64,000 nt of DNA, taken from Phycisphaeraceae bacterium (GTDB taxonomy: Bacteria > Planctomycetota > Phycisphaerae > Phycisphaerales > Phycisphaeraceae). The position numbers and the translations under genes were made by a program. Within the stretch, counting starts at the first letter, position 1. Each line of letters opens with the position of its first letter. The stretch spans positions 54,605 through 118,604 of the forward strand of contig JANQFR010000045.1 of assembly GCA_028277745.1 (NCBI GenBank). The letters run 5' to 3'. Under the pieces are notes generated by a model that worked only from the letters and a program-made list of their open reading frames with translations, was not told the origin of the DNA and did not search any database. This document shows, piece by piece, positions 37,303 to 46,818 of this stretch.

Positions 37303-37872
37303 TTGGAATGTCCCTTGTCCATCAGGCAAATTCTCAATAGTAATCAGTTTTTGGTTACCGCGGCTGCGGTGGCGGCCCTCTCGGTAGCCGGCTTCCTGAT
37401 ACTTCGCAACGCACAGGGGAGTCGGTCTGGCGTTCTTGTCCCCAAATGGGCCTACGATCTTAATACAGGAAAAATCTTCATCGCAGGCCCGGATCAACTG
37501 GCGCCATTTGAAACCGGGTCGGGGACGTTTGCGTACCCGGGAATGCAGGCTCGAGGCGCGGGGGTTGATGCCCATATCTATTCCTGCGGCAACCCCGCGG
37601 ACGTCAAAGCAGGTATGACCATCGATGACTTGGCGGATATTGATGCCCGGCTGGTCTTTGTGACACGATTCACTGATGCCGCTATCGATGCGCTTCAAGC
37701 ATCTGCCTCTAAGGGGGAGCCAAATGAAAACATTGATTTTGAGGCCCGAATAATGAGTGATTCGCGGGGGGAAAACTGGTTGCCACACACGTCAAGCCGT
37801 GCATTCGAGTTGCGCGAGAAGCTTCTCGTCAAATGTGTTTCAGGGGAATACCCGGTTGCAGTTGAGCCCTAG
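37303..37872 (+). CDS. Small membrane-anchored protein of unknown function
   Basis: A 189-residue frame with one N-terminal transmembrane helix (about residues 17-34, 'FLVTAAAVAALSVAGFLI') and an outer domain ('PKWAYDLNTGKIFIAGPDQL', 'HIYSCGNPADVKAGMTIDDL'). The start is unclear: TTG at 37303 or TTG at 37315; an ATG at 37308 is out of frame. It lies between the pseudopilin and the GH16 gene on the same strand. The context suggests an inner-membrane partner of the pseudopilin, but I recognise no family. Confidence 0.6.
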   Translation: MECPLSIRQILNSNQFLVTAAAVAALSVAGFLILRNAQGSRSGVLVPKWAYDLNTGKIFIAGPDQLAPFETGSGTFAYPGMQARGAGVDAHIYSCGNPADVKAGMTIDDLADIDARLVFVTRFTDAAIDALQASASKGEPNENIDFEARIMSDSRGENWLPHTSSRAFELREKLLVKCVSGEYPVAVEP

Positions 37873-37996
37873 TATTTGCAGATACCGACTTAAAATCAGG
37901 AAATACGGAATAAATGCATGTTAGCGACGTCTTCTTTTGATTTGTCGGCAACATGTTGTGCTACTTAATTGTTTCGCGATTGTGAGACTGAATAAC

Positions 37997-39286
37997 ATGA
38001 AAACCTCTATCACAGCATTGATCATAATGTTCCTTTTCACCGTGTATCCCGACCGGGCATATAGCCAAATTCTTGGGTCTGGATCGTCTATGTCATTGGA
38101 TGAAACCAACCAACACATGATCGATATCTCGCAATGGCAACTGGTCTGGGAAGATGACTTCGATTACCCCAATGCAGATCTGGAAGAAAGATGGGAGTCG
38201 CAGAACGGGCCGAGCAGTCACATCCTCTGCAGCCGTTGGCGAGAGAATGTCGTCGTCTCCGATGGTATTCTTTACCTCATCAACAAGAAAGAACGCCGCG
38301 GCGGACAAGACTGGACATCCGGCAGCATCTGGACCAAGAAAAAGTTCAAGTACGGTTATTTCGAATGCCGGTACCGGTATGCGGAAGCTTCCGCAACGAA
38401 CAATTCTTTCTGGCTGATGACTCGAGGCAAAGATCCGACAGTCGGAAAAAGATTCGAGATCGACATCAACGAAGGGCACTACCCCAACGAAATCAATACC
38501 AATATCCACAATTGGAGCGATATCACGGTCAGAGCGGACGGAAAGAAAACCCATCCTTCCGACTCCAAGAGCTTTACCTTCGGCACCCGCCCGGACTACG
38601 CTTTTTCCCTTGAAATTCCTGTTACGACTCGTAAAATCCGGCTGACTTCCAACAATGGTTCACATTTTCATATCCGCGAGTTTCGAGTCTACGGCGTGAA
38701 CGGCGGGAACTATCCCGAGACGCTGTCAGACACCGCTGATCGCGATATCCCCGGACTGGTCAATCACGCGAGAAACCCGAATGTCAGAATCACGGCCAGC
38801 GGCGTCTACAACGACACAACCGATCCGGGACACGCCGCGGATGGAAAGATCGCCACGAGTTGGATCGCTCAACCCCAAGGTGGAAAATGGCTGCAGTTAG
38901 AATGGCCCCACGAAATAACTGTTGGCTGTCTGCAATTCATTAACGGCTGGCAAGATAAGGACAGGGATTGGAACGGGCTGGTTTCTGATTTTAGGATTCA
39001 TTATCACAACGGATCCGAATGGGTTGACATGTCTAGCTTGGACGTCACCGCTGCTGCAAATTTCGGAAGCGATTATCATCTCTTCGGTCTTGAGTGGGAC
39101 GAAGAAGAGATTGTGTTCTACCTTGACCGCAAAGAGATCCGTCGTGTCCCGAATGAGTTTTGTTATAGTGAAGTTCCGATCTGGCTGAGCCTGGCGATCA
39201 TCAAATGGGACGGCCCGGTAACGGACGCGATCGATGGGACCAGCATGAAAGTCGACTGGGTCCGTTACTATCAACGCAAAGAATAG
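37997..39286 (+). CDS. GH16 family glycosidase with an inserted discoidin (F5/8C)-like domain
   Basis: A 429-residue secreted enzyme, signal peptide MKTSITALIIMFLF... to about residue 23. The GH16 beta-jelly roll starts at 'WQLVWEDDFDYPNADLEERW', and the catalytic segment 'FEIDINEGH' gives nucleophile Glu154, Asp156 and acid/base Glu159. Around residue 185 the fold is interrupted by about 170 residues resembling a galactose-binding F5/8 type C domain ('VRITASGVYNDTTDPGHAAD', 'TSWIAQPQGGKWLQLEWPHE'). GH16 resumes at 'YHLFGLEWDEEEIVFYLDRK' and ends 'MKVDWVRYYQRKE'. The enzyme should cleave a beta-glucan or galactan such as laminarin, agar or carrageenan; which one is not clear. The gene looks lower in GC than the flanks, so recent acquisition is possible. 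Confidence 0.88.
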   Translation: MKTSITALIIMFLFTVYPDRAYSQILGSGSSMSLDETNQHMIDISQWQLVWEDDFDYPNADLEERWESQNGPSSHILCSRWRENVVVSDGILYLINKKERRGGQDWTSGSIWTKKKFKYGYFECRYRYAEASATNNSFWLMTRGKDPTVGKRFEIDINEGHYPNEINTNIHNWSDITVRADGKKTHPSDSKSFTFGTRPDYAFSLEIPVTTRKIRLTSNNGSHFHIREFRVYGVNGGNYPETLSDTADRDIPGLVNHARNPNVRITASGVYNDTTDPGHAADGKIATSWIAQPQGGKWLQLEWPHEITVGCLQFINGWQDKDRDWNGLVSDFRIHYHNGSEWVDMSSLDVTAAANFGSDYHLFGLEWDEEEIVFYLDRKEIRRVPNEFCYSEVPIWLSLAIIKWDGPVTDAIDGTSMKVDWVRYYQRKE

Positions 39287-39469
39287 TTAAGTGCAGATCC
39301 CGGTCTGTTTCATCATATAGGCGCGTGGCGGGTGTCACCAAAACCGGCTTGGAATTGGACCTAAATTTATTGGTTACTCGATTGGGTGACAGGTTTCATG
39401 ACCCGAAAATCCAAATCGAATGGCTTTCTTGCCAAGTGGTGGCATGGTTGCGATTCAGGAGGCCGATTT

Positions 39470-40245
39470 ATGAAAACCGATCTAATGAATCTTGTTTCTT
39501 GTGCCGTCTTGCATAGCGGCATCGACTTGCGGCGCTCACGACCCCTCTGGTGACGACTTTTCCGGCAAATAGACTTCGGCCAGGGAGTTTTAGCCGCGGG
39601 CACCGTCACGATGTCACACGATATGTTTTCGAGATGAGCTGTCCCCTTTTCTCTCTTGGACGCGGTCCAGGAGGAAAAGAGGAAAGAAAAACTGAGAAGT
39701 TCCTGAGGGCGGCCGGCGGGTTCATTCGACCGCGCCACAGCTGGCGGTCACCCGTCCGCCACCTGGTGGCCATGGTCTATTGGCAAAACCGTGACTCATC
39801 GCCGAAGCGGTTGCAAAACGGTTGGAGACAAGGGCCGGTCGGCGAGAGTCCGGGCCGCAAGCCCATACCTGGCAAAAACTAAAGGCGGCTTCCCGGAACA
39901 GCAGAGCGTCCGCTTAGCTGGATGACGCCTCCTACATCTTCGAAGTCGTGTCCTTTGTGGCTGACACCTGACGGCAAGCGTCTGATCACTCGACTCGTGG
40001 TTCACGATGATGTGCATCGTCCCGACGCCGACGAGGCGAGCCTCACGCTTGTCAACTGTAAAGGCACGGCCACCGTTCAGTTGAAACCGCGTCGCCTCGA
40101 TAACGCGACAACTGATTGAACCGGTTACGTCGCGGTAGCATCAAACATTCAAGCGATCGACCTCACGTTGCGCATACTCGACACGGATCGTCAAACTAAG
40201 CGGCAGCGTGCTTCGAACGAAGTGCTGCTTCAACTTGCCGAGTGA
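39470..40245 (+). pseudogene. Possible remnant of a secreted-protein gene
   Basis: A perfect AGGAGG at 39457-39462 precedes an ATG at 39470 that opens a 27-codon frame beginning like a signal peptide (MKTDLMNLVSCAVLHSGI) and stopping at 39553. From 39922 a plus-strand frame reads 'WLTPDGKRLITRLVVHDDVH' and 'GTATVQLKPRRLDNATTD', meets a TGA at 40117, then continues in frame with 'TGYVAVASNIQAIDLTLRIL' to a TGA at 40243-40245. These pieces could be the two ends of one decayed gene, but the middle shows no readable protein and no family was recognised. The whole 39287-40378 interval holds no other convincing gene. Confidence 0.3.
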
Positions 40246-40378
40246 GCAGAGTAAACACTTCTCCGCTCCTCAACAATCTTTTTTCATCCGCGATATCCAC
40301 ACTGAGTTCGATCCGGAATTCAATCGATTCAACCTCGATCGGCACCCGCCAATCTCACACAACGCGCCGAACACCGTA

Positions 40379-42049
40379 TCAGTCGATCCCGCGTTGCCAA
40401 TACGTTTGCTTGAGGAGCTGACTCTGTGTGGCGGGTGAAACTGAACACCGGAGCGATATCCCGGGACCGGCAAGCTCGAGCGTCTTGTCGTGTGTCTTGA
40501 ACGTCATCCCAGGAAGTTCAGCGGACGCTTCGGCCAAACTCAATGAAAACGCTGCGAACGCGGTTTCCATCTGCGCGAGATCGAATAACCGCTGACTGCC
40601 GGTGTGCAGCACCAAGTCGTGATGAATCGCTCCGTCATCACGGATCGATGCCCAGTGCGGTCGGGTCTTTGTCGCATCGAGGCTGGCCGCGGCAAGCTGT
40701 ACGCGACCGTGCACGCGGCCGTGAGCAAACTCGATGGGGGTATTGATTGCTTCTGGCGTCTTGATCACCAGGGAACGTGCACTGCCGCCGAACTCGAACC
40801 GCAGCCGGAAGTCTTGGGCGGGGAGTCGGTGGTTTTTGAGCTGCTCAAAAAAGATGTGTCGTAGCGCCTGATCGGAAGCGATGCGTATACACGCCAGGAC
40901 GTCACCTTCATGCTGCACACTGGTCAAAAGGCTTGCTTGCAGGTCGGCGTGATCGACAAGCACGCGGACACGGAGGTAAGCTGGTGCGTCGGGCGTGCCC
41001 CAGTAGGCGACAAGCGGTTGCTGCTGATTCCACATCTGGGAATGGCTGATGCTGCCGAGGGCGAAGTGGGGGTGCAGGTACGTGGTGCTTATCAGGGGGG
41101 GCTCGGCGGAGCCGATCCGCCGCTGACGCTGGACGGGTGTGTCGAGACTGGTGAAACAGTGCCGCATGTCGTCGGGCATGGCATCGCAGACGAGGCGTCC
41201 CGATGCGGTCCGCGGAAGATCGTGCTCCTCACCAACACCTCGGAGGAGGTCGATGTCGCGGCTCTGGTTCTCGGGCAGCAGCGTTTGGTAACAGCGGCTG
41301 TGCGGCCCGGCCCATTGCCGAGTCGGTGCGTGGTAATGCATTGCCAATTCATGGCAGGCGCGTCGGAAGAGCGATTTTGTCATCCGCTGGGGCTCATCGG
41401 CCGGTGTGACGGAACGGAGCCGGGCTAACTCGCGGATGGCGATCATGGTGTAAGTCGGGCTGTTGAACTCAATCAGCGCGTCTTGTTCTTCGGTGAATGT
41501 ATAGAACCGCTGGAGGCGATTTAGCGCGTAATCGAGCAGGTCGTCATCGTTGAGGTGTCGGGCCGCAGCGACTGTGACATAGGTGCCCATAATCGCAATA
41601 TTCGTGTAGTCGAGATTGATGTCACGCCGGCGGATTGAGTAGGCCGCGTGCCTCAATGACTCGTCAACCCGGAGGCGTATGTCGTCGCTTGGCCACGCCG
41701 TGCACTCATCTGCGATGGACAGCAGCCAGACCCCGCAGAAGTCCGCCCAGTTCCAATCCGGTGGGGCCATCTCGCTAAGCGGCTCTTCGAGGAACCAGCT
41801 CCATATGCCGTAGGTTTCACTCCTCGGGTCTTGGTCCTGCAGCGAGATCACCCGTTCCGCGATTTGGAGCCCGAGCTTCACCGACGCGGACGTGCCGTGC
41901 GAGACGAGTTCCGCGGCGTACCGCAGTGACTCACGCGTAGGGTGGACTTTGCCGCCGGTAAGTGTCGTGTGATATCCGGGGCTTGAGAATGGTCGGGACA
42001 CCATGCACTCCACCGGGTCGTATTGGGCGCCCGGCGGAGGCGGGAGCAT
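40379..42049 (-). CDS. Putative (alpha/alpha)-toroid polysaccharide-active protein
   Basis: A 556-residue protein without signal peptide. The first 330 residues are rich in amphipathic helices ('LRYAAELVSHGTSASVKLGL', 'NWADFCGVWLLSIADECTAW', 'DLLDYALNRLQRFYTF', 'FNSPTYTMIAIRELARLRSV'), as in (alpha/alpha) toroids of polysaccharide lyases and glycosidases; the rest is beta-rich ('SQMWNQQQPLVAYWGTPDAP'), fitting the beta-sandwich that follows the toroid in heparinase- or alginate-lyase-like proteins. I use the ATG at 42049; a TTG at 42073 is possible. It follows the large hydrolase by about 84 bases on the same strand. I do not recognise the family, so lyase activity is inference from fold-like features and context. 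Conserved-looking Asn, His and Tyr residues (NSPTY, HYH) could be catalytic. Confidence 0.65.
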   Translation of the reverse strand: MLPPPPGAQYDPVECMVSRPFSSPGYHTTLTGGKVHPTRESLRYAAELVSHGTSASVKLGLQIAERVISLQDQDPRSETYGIWSWFLEEPLSEMAPPDWNWADFCGVWLLSIADECTAWPSDDIRLRVDESLRHAAYSIRRRDINLDYTNIAIMGTYVTVAAARHLNDDDLLDYALNRLQRFYTFTEEQDALIEFNSPTYTMIAIRELARLRSVTPADEPQRMTKSLFRRACHELAMHYHAPTRQWAGPHSRCYQTLLPENQSRDIDLLRGVGEEHDLPRTASGRLVCDAMPDDMRHCFTSLDTPVQRQRRIGSAEPPLISTTYLHPHFALGSISHSQMWNQQQPLVAYWGTPDAPAYLRVRVLVDHADLQASLLTSVQHEGDVLACIRIASDQALRHIFFEQLKNHRLPAQDFRLRFEFGGSARSLVIKTPEAINTPIEFAHGRVHGRVQLAAASLDATKTRPHWASIRDDGAIHHDLVLHTGSQRLFDLAQMETAFAAFSLSLAEASAELPGMTFKTHDKTLELAGPGISLRCSVSPATQSQLLKQTYWQRGID

Positions 42050-42133
42050 GCCTTGATCGGTTGTTATGTCCAAGCGGATCTCGGGATAGGGTTACAGGAA
42101 TACTCGGACACGATGCTCAAGCCGGCCCCGGGC

Positions 42134-45100
42134 CTAGCGGGAAAGCTGGTATCGATATTCTAAGCTCGCGTTGCCTTGCGTCGCAGTCAGCACGGTCGAG
42201 ACCGACTCCCGGCCGTTCACCGCCTTCCATTCAGCCGTACTGATGTCGAAGGCGTTCTCGCTGAGGCTGCTGCTCCGTGGGGCTCCGAGGTACGTGCTGT
42301 GCGTATTGATGAGCTGCGTCATGGCGGGCGGTTTACGATAAGCGCCATCGAGCCCGACCAGTCGGCCGGCCGAGAACCGTGCACGCACGTCGGCTTTGCC
42401 AAGGCCGGAAAGGTCGATATCCATTATCGTGATCGTGCCGGCGGCGCTATCCCGCTCGACCTTCCAGCCGTTCTGTCGTAGCAGGCGATCCACTTCATCC
42501 CGGGGCATGTACCATTTGAGGCCTGCGACCGGCGTCCACATATCGCTGACCGGGGCATCGGCCAGGCCTTCGGCAGCCTTCGCGGCAGAAGTCGCCGCCA
42601 GACGCTGAGCCGCTTCGGTCGGGGTGTCATCCGCATCGGGAGTCGGAACCCGTCCGCCCCGACGATCGATGACTATTCGCCCCATGAACAAAGGCGTGCC
42701 GTCATGTTCCAGCACGTTGCCGTCAAACGCTCGGTTCATGACCTGACGGGTGGCGAAGTCGTAGCCCGTGAACCCCCCGGTCACCTCGAACGGCAGCCAG
42801 ACCTTGAAGGACACACGGTCTTCAACGACCGGAGCAGCGCCCCGATTGGTGGTGCGGCGGATGAGCTCGGCGGGATTGACAAAACCGCCGCCCAGGGCGA
42901 CCCCGGAAGTGTCGACCGCCAGCCCACGGTTGTGTGCGTCGCGACGGGCGTTGATGAAGACGGACTGCGAGGCGTCCTTGCCGACGAGGGGTTTGCCGTC
43001 GGCACTGACCATCCCGAAGGCGACCCAGTCGGTGTCGAAACCGCCGATGACCACGCCGTCTTGGAACCGAAAACGCTCCACCGTCGGGCCGACGTACGCC
43101 TTGAACGTCGGGGTATCGATGATCAGACGGCCCTTGTCAGGCTCGAACCGGTGGCCGTTGGGGATATCACTTCCCAAGGCCTCGGACGGGTTGCGTTTGC
43201 GGACGGCGAAGTCACCATCCGGCACAAACTTCAGCATCGCTCCCTGCTCGAAGGCCTCGTCGGCGAGTTCCGGCCCGGCGTAGTTGCCGTAACTGAAGAT
43301 GGCCTGTTCACCTAGTTCATAGATCACCGGGTCGGCCGCCGGCTCGACACTGCCCTGCAGGAACGCCTGCCCGGTCAACGCCGCGAGCGAGAGCATCAAC
43401 GGGTCCCGCTCCATCTCGACCGCCGACCAGAAGTGTGTGTCTGTGCCCATCGGGATGGACATCGCCAGGTAGTCTTCGTCCACCCCGCCGTAGCGGCAGT
43501 GGTAGTAGTGGAAGAAGATCGCGTCCCAGTCCATATGATTCGCGAACAGGGCGTTGAGGAACGGCAGCTCGCCGCGGTAGGTGTTCGGCCGGCCGCTGTT
43601 GGTCTCGTAGATGACCGTCGGCTTGTCGATCAGGGTCAGCGCATCCATCACGTACATCTGCGGGTCACGGGTCAACGACGAGGTTAGCTGCCAGAAATAC
43701 ATCCCGAAGTTGGACACATCGGCCCGGCCCGCGGCGCTGTAGTGCCAGGGGATGTTGTGACGGAACTGCGTGTCGTAGCTGAACGGCACGACGGCGACGC
43801 CCTTGCCCGGCGTGCCCTGAGCACGGGCGTGTGTCTCGAGGTCGACGTAGTAGTCACCGACCAGTTCAACGATGAAACGCACGAAGTCAGAGGATCGTGC
43901 CGCTGGAAACTCATTGCGTTCACTGAGCAGCGGCCGGAGTTCGAATGTTCCCTCGCTCAGGGATTCGCCAGGCTCGACACGCCCCCATGCTCGGATCACG
44001 CCCAACTCATTGCCATACCGCTGGCGCAGCCAGTCGTTCCATCGCCGTTCGAGCTTGTCACGGAAGTAGGGCGGCCAGGTGTCATAGCCGCGCTCCAAGG
44101 CGTGCTTGACCAGTTGGTGTTCGTTGTGGATCTCCCAGATCGCGATCGCCTCTTCATCGGCATACCGTTGACCCGTGTGCGGGTTAACAAGGTTGAGGAA
44201 GTTGGTAATGTGCCGCTTCTGCGCCTCCAGCAATCGCTCGTCGAAGGTCAACCACAGCCGGCGGTTCTTCACCGACATCGGATCGACCAGAATGGCCTGC
44301 CGCCACGCCTCCCAGTCATCGCCACCCGACACGAAGGACCCCGGCTCGGTGAGATAGGCGTCGGGGATCCTCCCCTGCAGTGCAGGCGACATGATGAATA
44401 GGCCCGCTTCCTTACACGCCGCGAAGAACCGGTGGTAGACGTCGAGCGGGTCGGGCTTTTCGTCATCGATGCGTACCGACTGGATCTCGCCACGCTTGCC
44501 GGACTCGGGTGAATAGAACAGCGAACGGCGGTTACCCTGGCCGCCGGGGTGCCAGAGACGCATCGCGTTGAAGCCGAGGCGTGAGAGCCGGTCGGCCGCG
44601 GTCGTATCTACACCACCCGTACCCGCGACGCCCCAGAGCCGCAGCCGCTCGCCGCCGTACATCAACCGGCTGCCCTCGGCCTGTACGTAGACGCCAGCAC
44701 GCGGCCGGATCGCTTTCTCGAAGAGCTGATGCTTGGGATGACTCACCAGCCGGACACGGTCTTTCCCGCCGTTTGCGATGGGCAGCGTCCTGTGTGGCAT
44801 GCCGTTCAGGGTCAACCGCACGGGCAGCAGATCGGTGTCCGACACCAGCGCGCCGTCGACTTGCTTCACGTCGACAGAAATGCTCATGGCGCCCTGAACA
44901 GCCGCCTCGCCGAGGACCGCTCCTGTCCCGGCCTCCAGCAGACGGACCGAAGGCGTCAGCGTGTCAGAAACCAGTTGTGTGCCGCCTTGCCGGACGCCGA
45001 TGAGGTAGGACATGGTCTGCGAGTCGTCGTCCTTTGTCGCTCTTTCGCTCGAAAACACCAAACGGCCCGAGACGCGATAGTCGCCCGGCGTATGGGGCAA

Positions 45101-45799
45101 AAAGATCACGGCCGGCGCCCAGTCGTAGCCCACATCACGGTTGGCCCGTCCGTTGGTCTCGAGCCGGAGACCGCTGGCGCGGACACGGTGGCGTGTGCCT
45201 TTGCCGTCACGCGAGACCCACAGGCCGGTCTGTTTCCCCTTGATCGGCTCTGCCTCATCTCGGATCGCCGGGAATCGGTCACGCAGCGCGAGGTTGACCA
45301 AACGGAACACACCCGCGTTGGTCTTCGCAGTAGTGCTTTCGGCGAAGCTGGGTAACGGCTGGCCATCGATCCTGAGGTCGGCAAGCGATGCCGCGCCGTG
45401 GTAGTGCCATTGATGCCGCCAGGCCATAATGACTAGCTCTTCGCCGGCGGCGAGCTGTACTTCACCGGCATTGACCGCATCTTCGAGCCAAACCTCTCCA
45501 CGGTCTACGGCCCTGCCTGACGCCACGACGCGCAGCACGTTTTCGGCCGGGGCCGTCTTCAACTGCAGCGAGAGTTCCAGCAGGTCTTCGGGGTCGACAA
45601 CAAGACGACGGAGCATCTGCAGGTCAAGCTCGGCATCTACCGATCCATCGGCCGACAGCTCGGCGTCGTCCCCTGCGATATGCAGCACACGCGCCCCGAC
45701 CTCAACGCTCCGAGGCTCGGCCGCGACGGGTAGACCCGATCCGCTCCCAATCAGCAACGCAGTCATCATTGAACCGATCTTGGTGCAGGTGGTTTTCAT
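42134..45799 (-). CDS. Large secreted glycoside hydrolase (clan GH-A-like)
   Basis: A 1221-residue exported enzyme with signal peptide (MKTTCTKIGSMMTALLIGSG). A TTG at 45814, six bases after GGAG, is an alternative start and gives 1226 residues; numbering here uses it. Residues about 35-155 and 170-360 are beta-sandwich domains. The barrel begins near 'LRLWGVAGTG' and 'LSRLGFNAMRLWHPGG' (about 390-425); Glu565 in 'IWEIHNEHQ' and Glu737 in 'PTVIYETNSGRPN' fit acid/base and nucleophile. C-terminal beta domains and a final module of about 130 residues ('LKWYMPRDEVDRLLRQNGW') follow. A truncated, broken paralogue is at 29857. It is downstream of a LacI regulator, pseudopilin and PEP-CTERM gene, all leftward, so probably one operon. 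The substrate is unknown. Confidence 0.82.
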   Translation of the reverse strand: MKTTCTKIGSMMTALLIGSGSGLPVAAEPRSVEVGARVLHIAGDDAELSADGSVDAELDLQMLRRLVVDPEDLLELSLQLKTAPAENVLRVVASGRAVDRGEVWLEDAVNAGEVQLAAGEELVIMAWRHQWHYHGAASLADLRIDGQPLPSFAESTTAKTNAGVFRLVNLALRDRFPAIRDEAEPIKGKQTGLWVSRDGKGTRHRVRASGLRLETNGRANRDVGYDWAPAVIFLPHTPGDYRVSGRLVFSSERATKDDDSQTMSYLIGVRQGGTQLVSDTLTPSVRLLEAGTGAVLGEAAVQGAMSISVDVKQVDGALVSDTDLLPVRLTLNGMPHRTLPIANGGKDRVRLVSHPKHQLFEKAIRPRAGVYVQAEGSRLMYGGERLRLWGVAGTGGVDTTAADRLSRLGFNAMRLWHPGGQGNRRSLFYSPESGKRGEIQSVRIDDEKPDPLDVYHRFFAACKEAGLFIMSPALQGRIPDAYLTEPGSFVSGGDDWEAWRQAILVDPMSVKNRRLWLTFDERLLEAQKRHITNFLNLVNPHTGQRYADEEAIAIWEIHNEHQLVKHALERGYDTWPPYFRDKLERRWNDWLRQRYGNELGVIRAWGRVEPGESLSEGTFELRPLLSERNEFPAARSSDFVRFIVELVGDYYVDLETHARAQGTPGKGVAVVPFSYDTQFRHNIPWHYSAAGRADVSNFGMYFWQLTSSLTRDPQMYVMDALTLIDKPTVIYETNSGRPNTYRGELPFLNALFANHMDWDAIFFHYYHCRYGGVDEDYLAMSIPMGTDTHFWSAVEMERDPLMLSLAALTGQAFLQGSVEPAADPVIYELGEQAIFSYGNYAGPELADEAFEQGAMLKFVPDGDFAVRKRNPSEALGSDIPNGHRFEPDKGRLIIDTPTFKAYVGPTVERFRFQDGVVIGGFDTDWVAFGMVSADGKPLVGKDASQSVFINARRDAHNRGLAVDTSGVALGGGFVNPAELIRRTTNRGAAPVVEDRVSFKVWLPFEVTGGFTGYDFATRQVMNRAFDGNVLEHDGTPLFMGRIVIDRRGGRVPTPDADDTPTEAAQRLAATSAAKAAEGLADAPVSDMWTPVAGLKWYMPRDEVDRLLRQNGWKVERDSAAGTITIMDIDLSGLGKADVRARFSAGRLVGLDGAYRKPPAMTQLINTHSTYLGAPRSSSLSENAFDISTAEWKAVNGRESVSTVLTATQGNASLEYRYQLSR

Positions 45800-45867
45800 A
45801 GCGATAGCCAACAACGCTCCGTCAAGCCCAAGCGATAGGGACTAGCCCAAGGGATGGCCTGACGCGG

Positions 45868-46737
45868 TCAGATGCGGAGACGCGAACGGAACTGCATCAG
45901 GGCCAAGCCAAACAGCCCCAGCAGGCCCAGCGATCCCGGCTCAGGGATCGGCGCCGCCGTTACGAGGAGGTCGTCGATCCGGACTGAGGTCTGGAATGTC
46001 GGGTTGTTGGCCTGCACCGAGAGATACAGTGTCCCGACGGGGAGGTCATAGCCCAAGTCCGCGAACCCCTCGGCGTCGAGCGTTGCCGAGGCGACCGGCG
46101 AGAGGTTCAGCCAGGTCGTGGAGCCGATCTCGCGGTACTGGATGCGCGCCTGATCGTCGTCAGTGCCGTTGTTGTAGCGGAGGGTCAGTGCAACCTCGTA
46201 TGCAGTCGTATTACCGTCGGCGCCGAGACCGATCGTGTCGCCCGCCAGTTCGGTGAGTGCGTTGTTGGCGGCGAAGGCCTCGAAACTGTTCGCACCACCC
46301 GATCGGCGGATCCGCAGGAGGTCGAAGCCGGCGGTGGTGGAGGTGATCGCGATATCCCCGAAGCCCGTGTCGTCGTTAACATCGTTGCCGATGGTGCCCT
46401 GCACGATCACGTCGGCGCCCGCAGGCCCAGGGGTCACCGTAAAGGCCCGCGAAGCACCACGGGTGTCGTTTGTGCTGCGCAGCGACTGGACATCGGTGAG
46501 GGTACGGTTGCGGGTGACCGAGATCGAGTTAATGCCTGCGAAAGACACCCAGCCGTTCTGTCCCACCAACGGACGGGCGTCGGCCCCATTCGATTGCAGC
46601 CCGACGTAGGTCTCCGGGCTACCACCCGGTTCAAAACCGTTGGTATCGATCAGCACGGCAGCGTGGGACATCCCCGTGCCGAGGGTTGCGAAAAGGGCCG
46701 CCATGGCGGCACAAACAGATGTGGGGCGGTGAAACAC
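45868..46737 (-). CDS. PEP-CTERM secreted protein
   Basis: A 289-residue protein starting at GTG 46735-46737, right after GGAGGATCTTTC. The signal peptide (MFHRPTSVCAAMAALFATLG) ends near SHA. The body starts 'AVLIDTNGFEPGGSPETYVG' and has a jelly-roll or LamG-like character ('YEVALTLRYNNGTDDDQARI', 'GTLYLSVQANNPTFQTSVRI'). The tail 'PIPEPGSLGLLGLFGLALM' plus QFRSRLR is the anchor. It sits between the pseudopilin (81 bases upstream) and the large hydrolase (about 60 bases downstream), and may tether or present the polymer or enzyme at the cell surface. Confidence 0.86.
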   Translation of the reverse strand: MFHRPTSVCAAMAALFATLGTGMSHAAVLIDTNGFEPGGSPETYVGLQSNGADARPLVGQNGWVSFAGINSISVTRNRTLTDVQSLRSTNDTRGASRAFTVTPGPAGADVIVQGTIGNDVNDDTGFGDIAITSTTAGFDLLRIRRSGGANSFEAFAANNALTELAGDTIGLGADGNTTAYEVALTLRYNNGTDDDQARIQYREIGSTTWLNLSPVASATLDAEGFADLGYDLPVGTLYLSVQANNPTFQTSVRIDDLLVTAAPIPEPGSLGLLGLFGLALMQFRSRLRI

Positions 46738-46818
46738 GAAAGATCCTCCTGATAAGGTTCAAAAAGGGGCTAGGGTCATTTAAAACAGATCGAGCGGCTT
46801 ACTCAGCAGAAATCGAAA

